This document shows positions 1 through 8,309 of a DNA stretch of 64,000 nt, piece by piece. How positions within the stretch are numbered: position 1 is the stretch's first letter; every line of letters starts with the position of its first letter. The translations under genes were made by a program, and so were the position numbers. The notes under the pieces were generated by a model that ran no database searches, was not told the DNA's origin, and saw only the letters and a list, made by a program, of their open reading frames with translations. This stretch comes from Spirosoma aerolatum (GTDB taxonomy: Bacteria > Bacteroidota > Bacteroidia > Cytophagales > Spirosomataceae): the NCBI RefSeq assembly GCF_002056795.1, contig NZ_CP020104.1, positions 6,271,501 to 6,335,500 on the forward strand, in the 5' to 3' direction.

Positions 1-1
1 A

Positions 2-154
2 GCCGCTCGGCTCACCTCGCCCAGCTACTTGATCATGCGCGATCAGACTCAGCTTCTGATCTCCCGTCGGCGTTTATCGGATGTAGTTGAGCAATTAAGT
101 CCACTGCACAAAATCGTTTATGCTAAACGGCATCGGTCAGCCATTATGTCCTGA
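2..154 (+). CDS. LytTR DNA-binding domain, C-terminal end of a gene cut by the window edge
   Basis: An open frame enters from the left edge and ends at TGA 152-154. Its 50 visible residues include SYLIMRDQTQLLISRRR, the typical last strands of a LytTR DNA-binding domain, where the basic RRR follows the 'L.IS' strand. The domain binds promoter DNA, usually as the output of a response regulator. Only the C-terminus is present, so a receiver or membrane part cannot be judged. A related but broken copy follows directly at 168-494. Confidence 0.6.
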   Translation, partial: AARLTSPSYLIMRDQTQLLISRRRLSDVVEQLSPLHKIVYAKRHRSAIMS

Positions 155-167
155 GATCAATCAATAA

Positions 168-494
168 AAAACCCTCTATCTCACCGGCGAAGAAAACTAT
201 AGGCACATCCACCTCATCAATGGCGACGTGATTTTGATGTCGCGCACCTTAAAAGGGTTTGAAAAACGCTGGCCCTCGTTCGTACGAGTCCACAAACACG
301 CCCTGATCAATTCCCAGCATGCGTTTCGAGTAAAGTGAGCTGCCCGATTAACGCTACCCGGTTACCTGGTTATGCGGGATCAGACCCAGTTGCTCATTTC
401 CCGTCGGCGCCAGGGAGATCGCCCAATTAAGCTTCATGCCAGAAATAGGATACGAACGTCAATCCTATCTTCTCCAAGCAGCTGTAGGTCATAG
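168..494 (+). pseudogene. Degenerate second LytTR-domain copy
   Basis: One reading frame from 168 to the TAG at 492-494 encodes a recognisable LytTR domain: YLTGEENYRHIHLINGD, then FVRVHKHALINS, then YLVMRDQTQLLISRRR. It is interrupted by an in-frame TGA at 336-338, has an upstream in-frame TAA at 165-167 and no start codon, and its last 25 codons diverge after RRR. MRDQTQLLISRRR is identical to the fragment ending at 154, so this looks like a decayed tandem duplicate. It is probably not translated into a working protein. Confidence 0.6.
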
Positions 495-575
495 AATCCT
501 GATTCCAGGTGCATATAAAGTCAGCCCTTAGACTTATGTTTTTAGTCTCCTTCCTACATGTATTCTGGCAATAGG

Positions 576-1511
576 TTAGGCCAGTGGAATACTCGCTTTA
601 TCAGCCTGACTGATGACGAACTGACGGGCTTCGTCATACTCTTCTGCCGTGCGGAGGTGCTCCAACATCATAGGCACTTCGCGCGGTAGAGCCGTTACAT
701 TACGGATGTACGTTTGATAATCCATCTGCCCCCGCCCCGGCATGGTTTCGGCAAAATGGCCGTCTTTTCCATAAATGTCCTTGGCATGAACAGATACGAT
801 CCAGCGGCCTAGCTTCTGAAACGTTTCGTTGATAAGGGCTGTGTTGTTATAATAGCGTGCTGGACTGTTGATGATATTGGCAATGTCGACATGAGCAGCA
901 AAGGCAGGCCGATCGATGGCGTTGATAAACTGGAGGTACGAATCCGGCCCATCGGGTAAGCTCCAGCCCATCATTTCGAGGGCAAATCGGGCTCGCCTGG
1001 GCTTCACGGCATCGATCACTTTCCGGCAGTTTTCAACCGTTGCGTCGATGTATTCCTGAGTCAGGTTTCGGGCATCGGGACCATCCCATTGGGTACGGTT
1101 GAACGACCCGGCAATGTTCACGCAGGTAAGGGCACCAACCGCTTCGGCCAGTGCCAGTCGTTCTGTCACGTAATCCAGGTTTTTCTTCCGTTTTACCGCA
1201 TCGGCCTCCAGCATATTTACCCACGCCCCCACCTCAGCGATAAGTACATTCTGACTAGCAAAGGCTTTCCGAATGGCATCAATCCGGGTCGTATCTGTGA
1301 GTTCTACCTTCGGAACGTAGGCCGCGCTGTAGCGTAACCGGCGATGTTCGCGGGCCAACTCGGCGGGATCATCGCTTTTCAGAAAAATAGGCCCGCCTAA
1401 CCGTAGCGGGTTTTGTTTCGTCGGTTGACGGTCAACTAGCGAAGGTAGCAAAATACTACCCGCCAGCACGGACGACGATTGCAGAAATTTACGACGCGAA
1501 AGAGAAACCAT
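576..1511 (-). CDS. Sugar phosphate isomerase/epimerase-like TIM-barrel protein, Tat signal
   Basis: A 311-residue protein of the xylose-isomerase-like TIM-barrel superfamily (AP endonuclease 2 fold), which in this phylum usually acts on sugars or sugar acids; the substrate is unknown. The N-terminus has a twin-arginine signal (SRRKFLQSS) and a hydrophobic stretch, so export is expected. Barrel-type metal ligands are suggested by FALEMMGW, AAHVDIANI, SVHAKD and MLEHL. I chose the ATG at 1511; a TTG at 1526 would overlap the preceding gene. It lies 11 bp after the ThuA-like gene, the last member of a four-gene minus-strand run. Confidence 0.85.
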   Translation of the reverse strand: MVSLSRRKFLQSSSVLAGSILLPSLVDRQPTKQNPLRLGGPIFLKSDDPAELAREHRRLRYSAAYVPKVELTDTTRIDAIRKAFASQNVLIAEVGAWVNMLEADAVKRKKNLDYVTERLALAEAVGALTCVNIAGSFNRTQWDGPDARNLTQEYIDATVENCRKVIDAVKPRRARFALEMMGWSLPDGPDSYLQFINAIDRPAFAAHVDIANIINSPARYYNNTALINETFQKLGRWIVSVHAKDIYGKDGHFAETMPGRGQMDYQTYIRNVTALPREVPMMLEHLRTAEEYDEARQFVISQADKASIPLA

Positions 1512-1522
1512 AAGTTTACCAA

Positions 1523-2362
1523 TCAACGTTTTTTACCTTTCCCCAGCCATAGTAATGCGTCGATCAGGAAGCGGTTCTGGGCTTCGCTACTGAACGACGA
1601 TGAAAGCTCCCGGTTAGTTTTCCCTTCGTAATCGATGTCGTTATGACCCATGTTTACGTAAACCATTTTATACTTTTTGTTCGTCCAGACTACCGGATAG
1701 TACCCACTATGCCAGATTTCGTGGGGTTTCGGCCCCGTACCTAACGGAAAGCTAGTGGAATCGATCGACATGAGGATGTCGATATCAGGATTGGCTTTCA
1801 GATCATTCGTCCAGCGATACCACTCATTGGGAGCCGCTTTGAAGGTTGCGGGCAACCGCTTCGTAGTCGGGTGTTTTCGATCTTCGACCCGTAAAATAGC
1901 CGATGTAGGTCGCCAGGTGTTGCTTTTGTACGATCCGGCCCCAATAAATTCGTTGTGGTACCAGTCCCAGTTTTGCGGGTATTTGGAGGGCGTGAGGGCG
2001 AAAGCGGCAAAATGAAACCCTAACCAGCTTCCGCCATTTTCCATGTATTTCTGAAAGGCTTCCCGCTGGGCTGGTTCATCGGGTCGGGTGTCCAGAAACA
2101 GCACCACCTGATAGGTAGCCAGAAAGGCCGGGTTCAGATTATCCCAGTTGCTGGTCGAATCATACGAAAATCCATATTGCTCACCCATCTTCGGAAACCA
2201 TCGATTGGCTTCGTGCACAAAGCTGATGTGGGCGCGGTCGTTTTGGGCCGTATAAAACGCAACAACCCGGAATTTGGGATTTTGCTGGGCCTGTAATCCA
2301 GTTATCAGCCAGAACAGGCATAGTGTCAGGCTATACGCAAGTTGTCTCTGAAAATAGATCAT
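1523..2362 (-). CDS. ThuA-like domain secreted protein
   Basis: A 279-residue protein with an N-terminal signal peptide (MIYFQRQLAYSLTLCLFWL, cleavage near QAQ) followed by a ThuA-like domain with a glutamine-amidotransferase-type fold. Characteristic pieces are FRVVAFYTAQNDRAH, YQVVLFLDT, GGSWLGFHFAAF and VVWTNKKYKMVYVNMGHN. ThuA domains are linked to trehalose/disaccharide use and sugar-acid turnover, but the reaction is not established. The ATG at 2362 fits the signal peptide; upstream in-frame codons overlap the LytTR gene. It sits between the regulator and the TIM-barrel gene, suggesting a shared carbohydrate role. Confidence 0.85.
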   Translation of the reverse strand: MIYFQRQLAYSLTLCLFWLITGLQAQQNPKFRVVAFYTAQNDRAHISFVHEANRWFPKMGEQYGFSYDSTSNWDNLNPAFLATYQVVLFLDTRPDEPAQREAFQKYMENGGSWLGFHFAAFALTPSKYPQNWDWYHNEFIGAGSYKSNTWRPTSAILRVEDRKHPTTKRLPATFKAAPNEWYRWTNDLKANPDIDILMSIDSTSFPLGTGPKPHEIWHSGYYPVVWTNKKYKMVYVNMGHNDIDYEGKTNRELSSSFSSEAQNRFLIDALLWLGKGKKR

Positions 2363-2411
2363 GAAATCAATTAATGCATTCCTGGTATCTGAATACCTTA
2401 ATTGGCGGTTT

Positions 2412-3161
2412 CTACTCCATTTTGAGCACGCGGCCCACTTCTTTATGATATAATCGGCCAATGGGTAGCTCCTGACCAGCTATATCGACGTAACTGGGCG
2501 TGTAAGCATTGATCTTGTCGATGGCAACAATGTAAGATCGGTGAATGCGCAGAAAGCCAGCGTCGGGTAGCATCTCCTCCAGCGAACTGATGCTTTGTTT
2601 GACTACTAAGGGTTTGGCAGACGTTGTTACAATTTTGACGTAATCTTTCAGGCTCTCCACATACAGAATATCGCGGATAAACACTTTCACCATTTTACGG
2701 TCGGCCCGGAAATAGAGAAACGAGTATTCGGTCGCCGTGGTGACCGGCTTTTCACTCATCGATTCCGGCTCATTGTCCAGCACTTCTGCTCCTATCGCAC
2801 TGGGCTCAATCCGCATAACTTTCGACACCGCCCGCAAAAATCGCTCAAACGAAATTGGTTTCAGCAGGTAATCAACGGCATCCAGCTCGAACCCATCCAG
2901 AGCATAATCGCGATAGGCCGTTGTAAAAATAACTTTGGGCGGCTGCCGCATACTGCGCACAAAATCGGTGCCGAGCAGTTTGGGCATTTTAATGTCTAAA
3001 AACAGCAGATCGACCGGTGTCGACTGTAACAGCCCGAATGCCTGAATGGCATTATGGCACTTACCCACAATAGTCAGACCATCAATCATCGCAATGTGCG
3101 ATTCAATCACAGCCAGTGCCGGGGGTTCATCATCGACCAATAAGCAGCGTATCGGAGGCAT
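2412..3161 (-). CDS. LytTR-family response regulator
   Basis: A 249-residue regulator. Residues 1-120 are a receiver domain with acidic pair VDDE, phosphoacceptor D56 in LFLDIKMP, and the KP motif in DYLLKPISF. Residues about 145-249 form a LytTR DNA-binding domain (ILYVESLKDYVKIVT, LRIHRSYIVAIDKI, LPIGRLYHKEV). The start is ATG 3161; a TTG two codons upstream is possible. The LytS-type kinase gene lies 42 bp upstream on the same strand, so the two form a two-component pair that probably controls its own operon or a sugar or cell-envelope target. Confidence 0.95.
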   Translation of the reverse strand: MPPIRCLLVDDEPPALAVIESHIAMIDGLTIVGKCHNAIQAFGLLQSTPVDLLFLDIKMPKLLGTDFVRSMRQPPKVIFTTAYRDYALDGFELDAVDYLLKPISFERFLRAVSKVMRIEPSAIGAEVLDNEPESMSEKPVTTATEYSFLYFRADRKMVKVFIRDILYVESLKDYVKIVTTSAKPLVVKQSISSLEEMLPDAGFLRIHRSYIVAIDKINAYTPSYVDIAGQELPIGRLYHKEVGRVLKME

Positions 3162-3203
3162 GGACAACTACGTAGTGCGAAACAAAATAGCCAAGGTAAC
3201 AAA

Positions 3204-4364
3204 TCAGGCGGTTTCTACCAACTGGGCAACAGGTGTTGCAGGCATCGTTTTCACGGATTGCAGATCTAAGGTTAATAAAACCATAAAGGTTTCTTCTTCA
3301 GCCACAATTCGTAAATCATGGCGACCTTCGTAGAGCAGTTTCAGCCGTTTTTTTACATTCTGAAGCCCAATTCCTCCCACATATCCATCCGTTTGCTCCG
3401 GTATTTCGCGGCTGTTGATTACTTTAAATTTCAACTGATTACCCTGCACCGACAACTCAATATGCATCCAGGCTTGCTCCAGCTGTTCACTAGCCCCATG
3501 CTTAAACGCATTTTCCAGAAAAGGGACGAGTAAAAGCGGGGCTATCAGTTTGGTCTGATAGTCGCCGGTAAGGCTAAGCGACAAATCGAGCCGATCGCCG
3601 TACCGGAGCTGTTCCAGTCCGATGTAATTACGCATGAAAGCAATTTCTTTCTGAAGCGGCACTTCAGGCGCATTGCAGTCGTAGAGCATGTAACTCAGCA
3701 ATTCTGACAATTTTAAAACCACTTCGGGCGAATGCTCCGATTTGTGCAGCGTGAGTCCATACAGATTATTTAGCGTGTTGAACAGAAAGTGCGGATGTAC
3801 CTGCGATTTCAGCAACTGCAATTCGGCCTGTAACTTTTCGTGCTCGACCTGCTGATACGCTTCCTGTTTCTGATACCAGATTTTCACCAGCTTGATAGCT
3901 ACCGCAAACCCCGCAATGGTCGTGGCTCCACGCATCCCCGCCATCATAGCAAAAAAGAAGCTGTTGCCGGAGTATCGATGGAAAACCGACATACGGATCG
4001 GATACACCACAAACTCAGCCAGGACCGCCGACAGAGCGGCTGTCGCGATCACGAGCAATATGGTACTTAAAACAGCCATCAAATACCATCCCCGCATCAG
4101 ATAACGCGGTATTACCCAATACATCAGGCTGTACGACAAAAACATATGCGCTGGCATGAACAGAATCGAATCGATACCCGCCACCGTAAACCCTTTCAGA
4201 AAAGCCATTGGCCAGGCAACCCCTTCATGCAACAGGTAATTTGCTGGCAGAAATCCGTAGGTCAGCGTAAAAAAGATCATCCAGACAGTCCAGAACAATC
4301 CATGCCGGATCAATCGCTGCCGGGGTTGATTGGAGAAGACAAATTCTTTGTTCAGGCGTTGCAT
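3204..4364 (-). CDS. LytS-family sensor histidine kinase
   Basis: A 386-residue membrane kinase. The N-terminal 165 residues contain about four transmembrane segments (near 22-42, 60-82, 96-120 and 140-165), then a short coiled-coil (AYQQVEHEKLQAELQLLKSQ). The His_kinase domain begins with VHPHFLFNTLNNLYG (His190/His192), and the ATPase part carries LLVPFLENAFKHG and GGIGLQNVKKRL. It lacks a large extracellular sensor, so the stimulus may be membrane-associated. It is the first gene of a minus-strand run with the LytTR regulator, its probable partner. Confidence 0.95.
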   Translation of the reverse strand: MQRLNKEFVFSNQPRQRLIRHGLFWTVWMIFFTLTYGFLPANYLLHEGVAWPMAFLKGFTVAGIDSILFMPAHMFLSYSLMYWVIPRYLMRGWYLMAVLSTILLVIATAALSAVLAEFVVYPIRMSVFHRYSGNSFFFAMMAGMRGATTIAGFAVAIKLVKIWYQKQEAYQQVEHEKLQAELQLLKSQVHPHFLFNTLNNLYGLTLHKSEHSPEVVLKLSELLSYMLYDCNAPEVPLQKEIAFMRNYIGLEQLRYGDRLDLSLSLTGDYQTKLIAPLLLVPFLENAFKHGASEQLEQAWMHIELSVQGNQLKFKVINSREIPEQTDGYVGGIGLQNVKKRLKLLYEGRHDLRIVAEEETFMVLLTLDLQSVKTMPATPVAQLVETA

Positions 4365-4613
4365 AGCTCATCCGATTACATACCCGAAGATAGATAAACA
4401 GAGCCGCTTCACCTACCGAACGATTCGTTAGTCGACAGACGACAGGCTTACGTCGCTGAACGGCTCTGTTTCGCCTGAAACAACATTCATAGACGGATGG
4501 CTGACGTATAGCGATAAACGATGGTAAACCAGCGAATTTTCGGGCATCCAATTGATTGATCCACTAGGTTTGATCCAGTTAACAACAAATCGAAAACACA
4601 CAAGCACAAAACA

Positions 4614-4952
4614 ATGAATACACGTAAACACCTCTGCCTAAGCATTATTGGCCTTTTCTTCCTGGCTACCTCATTCGGGACACAAGCCCAGTCATTGAAC
4701 ACATTTACTACACCACAGGATGGATTCTGGGTAGTCGAAACAACTCCCAAAAGTAGTGTCTCAATTGTTCGCTTTTATACCAACGACCAACGTCTGATTT
4801 ATCAGGAAACCATCAGCCGAAAGTTGAATATTCGTCGCCTACAAATCAAGAAACAACTAAACGTTGCGCTTGAACAGGCTTTGTTTGTTTGGAATGCTAC
4901 CCATAAAGTCCCAACCGACCGTCAATGGGTGGCTATGCAGTTCGATAAATAG
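4614..4952 (+). CDS. Small secreted protein of unknown function
   Basis: A 112-residue protein starting at ATG 4614 with a clear signal peptide (residues 1-25, ending TQAQS). The mature part is about 86 residues with mixed beta/alpha character (GFWVVETTPKSSVSIVRFY, then two amphipathic helices). I recognise no family. It is divergent from the LytS gene, with about 250 bp between them, so it has its own promoter region. Similar short exported proteins with a 'GFWVVE' core seem common in cytophagals, but this is recollection rather than a search. Confidence 0.7.
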   Translation: MNTRKHLCLSIIGLFFLATSFGTQAQSLNTFTTPQDGFWVVETTPKSSVSIVRFYTNDQRLIYQETISRKLNIRRLQIKKQLNVALEQALFVWNATHKVPTDRQWVAMQFDK

Positions 4953-5056
4953 TTTGAAGAGGGCAGTGCGTAGCGTAGTACCACCTGTATAGGCTTGTTC
5001 GGATCAAATCCCGTACTCGAAACTTCAAACTATTTTTTTAGAAAACTTTTTAACGC

Positions 5057-5087
5057 AGCGGGCGACCAGTTGAACAGGTCGCCCGCT
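5057..5087. terminator. Intergenic GC-rich hairpin between convergent genes
   Basis: Arms AGCGGGCGACC (5057-5067) and its exact complement (5077-5087) enclose a 9-nt loop. It lies between the convergent genes ending at 4952 and 5119 and could end transcription from either side. Neither strand has a strong T-run directly after the stem, so factor-assisted termination or mRNA stabilisation is equally possible. Confidence 0.55.
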
Positions 5088-5118
5088 ACTTGTTTCTCAG
5101 ATCAGGCGTAGGGCAAAC

Positions 5119-5700
5119 TTAGTCCGCAACCTGCGATGTTACCCCTGGCTTATAAAATGCTTCGACCAATTGCCGGGCCCGAACCGATGGATGATCATTC
5201 TGCCAATCGATACCATCAAATGCAGCCAGTTTGGCAGGCTGGTCGTAATACACATCGCTGAGATGATGTGCTGTGATCAAATAAATCGGCGAGTTGAGTT
5301 CCCGACTAAAATAGTAGGTATTCCAACCTGCCCCGGTAATGGTATTGGCGGGCAAACTGTAGATAATTACCCGATCGGCATGCTCAATCCGATAAAGCTG
5401 GCCGTCCACAATCCGGTAATCGACGCCAAGTTTACGTTCTCCCCATAAATTAGCCATCGACAGTTTAAACTCCTGATGGTTAGGCTCATCGACTTTCACA
5501 ACTGGCTCAAATACTTCATTCTTGAGCCGATAGCCCGGCTGGCCGGTGTCGAAGCCATCGGTTAAGGTACGTGCGGCAAAATCGGAAGCCGACCGATAAA
5601 TTCCATTGTCAGGGAAGGGCATTCGTTGGGCATTTTGTTGACCCAGAACAGAAAATGGCAATGCGGCAAGCACTGCAAAAGCAATCGTTTTCATACTCAT
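5119..5700 (-). CDS. Exported protein of unknown function
   Basis: A 193-residue protein with a signal peptide (MSMKTIAFAVLAALPFSVLGQQ). The mature part begins PFPDNGIYRSASDFAARTL and carries several aromatic beta strands (DYRIVDGQLYRIEHADRVIIY, WNTYYFSRELNSPIYLIT). No catalytic motif stands out and I do not recognise the family. It is a single-gene unit on the minus strand. The start is ATG 5700, with a second ATG two codons later equally possible. Confidence 0.7.
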   Translation of the reverse strand: MSMKTIAFAVLAALPFSVLGQQNAQRMPFPDNGIYRSASDFAARTLTDGFDTGQPGYRLKNEVFEPVVKVDEPNHQEFKLSMANLWGERKLGVDYRIVDGQLYRIEHADRVIIYSLPANTITGAGWNTYYFSRELNSPIYLITAHHLSDVYYDQPAKLAAFDGIDWQNDHPSVRARQLVEAFYKPGVTSQVAD

Positions 5701-5965
5701 TGACGATTAAAATGAAACAAAAGAATCAACCCACTAGGAAGTGGCAACCTGCTTACACGGTTTGGTAGCTCTATATCATCAATCGATTCGATGGCGGTTG
5801 TAAACAGATTTCCGCCTGCCCTGCAAACTTGAGTCGGTTAGATTAGGATGACCTAAAAACGACTTTAACAATCCATTAAAAAATTAGTCAGTCTGCTGGG
5901 TCTGCCTCCTATGGGTCGGGTAAATCGAAACGCCCGGCGGCTTTGTATAGAAACCTCTCAACTCT

Positions 5966-7426
5966 ATGCAATCCAACAGACGCACGTTTATCAGGACCCT
6001 GTCAGCGGCTTCGGCAATTGTCGCAACGGAGGGGCTTGCCAAGCCATTCGGCGCTCCTGCATACATCCCCAATCTGATGAAAGTTAGTCCGAACGATAAA
6101 ATTCGGATTGCAACCATCGGAATGGGTATTCAGGGTAATTTCGACACACGAGCGGCCCTACGTAACCCAGACATTGAACTGGTTGGGGTTGCTGATCTAT
6201 ATACGGGTCGGCTTGAGCACGCTAAAACCGAATACGGCAAGGATAATACGCTGTTTACAACCCGCGATTACCGCGAAATTCTGGCCCGTCCCGATGTTGA
6301 TGCGGTGCTGGTTGTAACCCCCGACCACTGGCACGACCATATTACCATAGCCGCCTTGAAAGCCGGTAAACATGTGTACTGCGAGAAGCCGATGGTCCAG
6401 CACCTGAATGAAGGCAAAGCCGTGATTGATGCCTGGAAAAAATCGGGTAAGACCATGCAGGTCGGTAGCCAGCGCATCAGCAGTGCCGCCTTTCAGGAAG
6501 CCAAACGACTGGTCGAAGCGGGTGAAATTGGGGCCATCAATTACATTGAATCGAACAGCGACCGTTTCAACGCCATAGGTGCCTGGAACTACTCGATTCC
6601 ACCCGATGCCTCGCCCCAAACCGTCGACTGGGACCGATTCCTGGGCGACGCACCCAAGCGTCCGTTCGATGCCACCCGGTTCTTCCGCTGGCGAAACTAT
6701 AAGGATTACGGTACGGGCGTTGCGGGCGATCTGTTCATCCACCTCATTACCGGGGTTCACTTCGTGACCAACACGCTGGGGCCAACCCGGATTTTCTCGT
6801 CGGGCAACCTGGCCTACTGGAAAGATGGTCGCGACGTACCCGACGTGATGTCTTGCATCATGGATTACCCCAAAACCGACCAGCACGAGGCATTTCAGAT
6901 GGTACTCCGGGTAAACTTCGCCAACGCGGGTAAAATCAGTAATGTTACACGCATCATCGGCAACGAAGGTCAGATCGAGTTTTCGGAAGATAATCTCATT
7001 ATGACCAAGAAGAAGTTGCCCATTGCACCCGGCTACGGCAACTACGATAGCTTCTTTACCTTTACGGAACCCGTTCAGCAGGAATTTGTCAAACAGTACG
7101 ACGCCAAATATCCGCCCGATACGCGCACCGCTGAGCCGGTAAAAGAAGTGAAGTTTACCGCTCCGAAAGACGATGACGCTCACGCCAAACACTTCGGCAA
7201 CTTCTTCGAAAACGTTCGTAAAGGTAGTCAGGGTACAGTCGAAGATCCAGTATTCGGCTTCCGGGCAGCGGCTCCTGTACTGGCCTGTAACGAAAGCTAT
7301 TTCGAACAAAAAGTGGTGTATTGGGACCCGGTTACGATGACGCAGAAGAATCCATCGGCCCCCGCATCAGGAAAAAAGAAACCGTCTGTAACGGCTTCGT
7401 CAAAAACGGCAGCGAAGAAATCGTAA
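5966..7426 (+). CDS. Gfo/Idh/MocA-family oxidoreductase, Tat-exported
   Basis: A 486-residue NAD(P)-dependent oxidoreductase. A twin-arginine signal (SNRRTFIRTLSAAS) suggests export. The Rossmann fold starts with RIATIGMGIQGN (about residue 48) and continues to VYCEKPMVQHL, the EKP motif of the family. The central and C-terminal part is the alpha/beta domain that forms the substrate pocket. A Lys/Ser/Ala-rich tail follows residue 465. Family members oxidise sugars, sugar acids or polyols; the substrate here is unknown. It may act with the sugar isomerase-like protein upstream, but it is a separate unit. Confidence 0.92.
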   Translation: MQSNRRTFIRTLSAASAIVATEGLAKPFGAPAYIPNLMKVSPNDKIRIATIGMGIQGNFDTRAALRNPDIELVGVADLYTGRLEHAKTEYGKDNTLFTTRDYREILARPDVDAVLVVTPDHWHDHITIAALKAGKHVYCEKPMVQHLNEGKAVIDAWKKSGKTMQVGSQRISSAAFQEAKRLVEAGEIGAINYIESNSDRFNAIGAWNYSIPPDASPQTVDWDRFLGDAPKRPFDATRFFRWRNYKDYGTGVAGDLFIHLITGVHFVTNTLGPTRIFSSGNLAYWKDGRDVPDVMSCIMDYPKTDQHEAFQMVLRVNFANAGKISNVTRIIGNEGQIEFSEDNLIMTKKKLPIAPGYGNYDSFFTFTEPVQQEFVKQYDAKYPPDTRTAEPVKEVKFTAPKDDDAHAKHFGNFFENVRKGSQGTVEDPVFGFRAAAPVLACNESYFEQKVVYWDPVTMTQKNPSAPASGKKKPSVTASSKTAAKKS

Positions 7427-7491
7427 TGACTTATGCGTAACTAACTTTCTGAGTAGCCCCACCGGGTCAATTGGATTTTGGCCAATATTTT

Positions 7492-7532
7492 GAAGGCATC
7501 ATAGATTCGTAACTGAACGCTATGATGCCTTC
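7492..7532. repeat. 13-bp inverted repeat overlapping the stop of the sigma gene
   Basis: GAAGGCATCATAG at 7492-7504 is exactly complementary to 7520-7532, with a 15-nt spacer. The right arm contains the last codons and TAG stop of the minus-strand sigma gene. There is no T-run after the stem on either strand, so it is not a classic intrinsic terminator. It may shape the 3' end of the sigma mRNA. Confidence 0.6.
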
Positions 7533-8068
7533 GCTGTATTCCGTACCTGTTGCATAGCCAGCCGTAACTGTTGCCGAACCGTTTCGACAGGTATACCCAG
7601 CGAACGAGCGGCTTCTTCGGGCGTGCAGTTTTTAAATAAAACCATATCCAGCAATTGTTTTTGCTGTGTTTCAGCAAAAACAATTGCTGGATATTCGTCC
7701 AGGACCGCTGCCTTACTTTCGCCCCACATCGGACGAACTACCTGCCCGGTTTCAGTTAATTGAAGTGTTGGTCTGGGCGCGGTAGACCGTTCCTTAAGGG
7801 CCTCCAGAGCTGTACAGCGGGCTATTTGCAGGAGCCATATAAATAAGGGTTGTTTCGTCGGCTTAAATTGAGGTAGCTCCGAACGGACTCTGCTAAACGT
7901 TGTCTCCAGCAACGAAACGGCTTCTGCTTTTTCTGGAATAATTTTATGGATTACACCCAGTAATGCAGCTGCGTATCGGTCATAGATCATTGAAAACGTT
8001 AGTTGATTATCGGTTTCCGACTGGCCCAATAATCCCTGTTTCCGCGGGAGCGCAATAGGGATTTTCAT
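7520..8068 (-). CDS. ECF-type RNA polymerase sigma factor
   Basis: A 182-residue sigma-70 family protein. Residues about 25-95 match sigma region 2 (LTFSMIYDRYAAALLGVIHKII, PLFIWLLQIARCTALEALK). Residues about 128-178 match region 4 with a helix-turn-helix (TPEEAARSLGIPVETVRQQL). It directs RNA polymerase to a specific promoter set. No anti-sigma gene is adjacent. The linker between regions is encoded by a perfect 23-bp inverted repeat (7644-7694), and a second inverted repeat overlaps the stop. Confidence 0.88.
   Translation of the reverse strand: MKIPIALPRKQGLLGQSETDNQLTFSMIYDRYAAALLGVIHKIIPEKAEAVSLLETTFSRVRSELPQFKPTKQPLFIWLLQIARCTALEALKERSTAPRPTLQLTETGQVVRPMWGESKAAVLDEYPAIVFAETQQKQLLDMVLFKNCTPEEAARSLGIPVETVRQQLRLAMQQVRNTAKAS
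7644..7694. repeat. Perfect 23-bp inverted repeat inside the sigma factor gene
   Basis: Positions 7644-7666 are exactly complementary to 7672-7694, with a 5-nt loop (TGTTT). The arms begin ATATCCAGCAATTG. The repeat lies wholly in the coding region and encodes residues around EYPAIVFAETQQKQLLDM, between sigma regions 2 and 4. The mRNA could fold into a long stem here. No chance origin is plausible for 23 matching pairs, though an origin by template-switch mutation is. Confidence 0.95.
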
Positions 8069-8260
8069 ATGGATGTAGAGAAAAGTTGTTCATATTAATT
8101 AAATAGTCCTTGGGGCATTACGGCAGCGTTGGCAGTTCGTCGGAAGCTTTATCCCTGGAATACTATGGGCAACTAACATTTTGTTCAGAATTAAGTTTAA
8201 TTATTTTTCTTTGTGGTTATCCACCACTCTTTTCTGCCCTTTCCCAGAACGGGAGTAGGA

Positions 8261-8287
8261 TTGCCATGCGGTTCGTTTGTACCTTTG
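8261..8287 (+). promoter_or_regulatory. Candidate promoter of the ferredoxin gene
   Basis: TACCTTTG at 8280-8287 fits the Bacteroidota -7 box TAnnTTTG. A TTG at 8261-8263 lies 16 bp upstream, slightly short of the usual 19-bp spacing. The gene start follows 23 bp after the box. Confidence 0.5.
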
Positions 8288-8309
8288 AACCTGCATTCAA
8301 TCTGACTTT

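Noticed and set aside
6197..7309. A 370-codon open frame on the minus strand opposite the Gfo/Idh/MocA gene
   Set aside because: It lies wholly antisense to a gene with clear family motifs, and its own translation has no recognisable domain; codon bias of the real gene creates the open frame.
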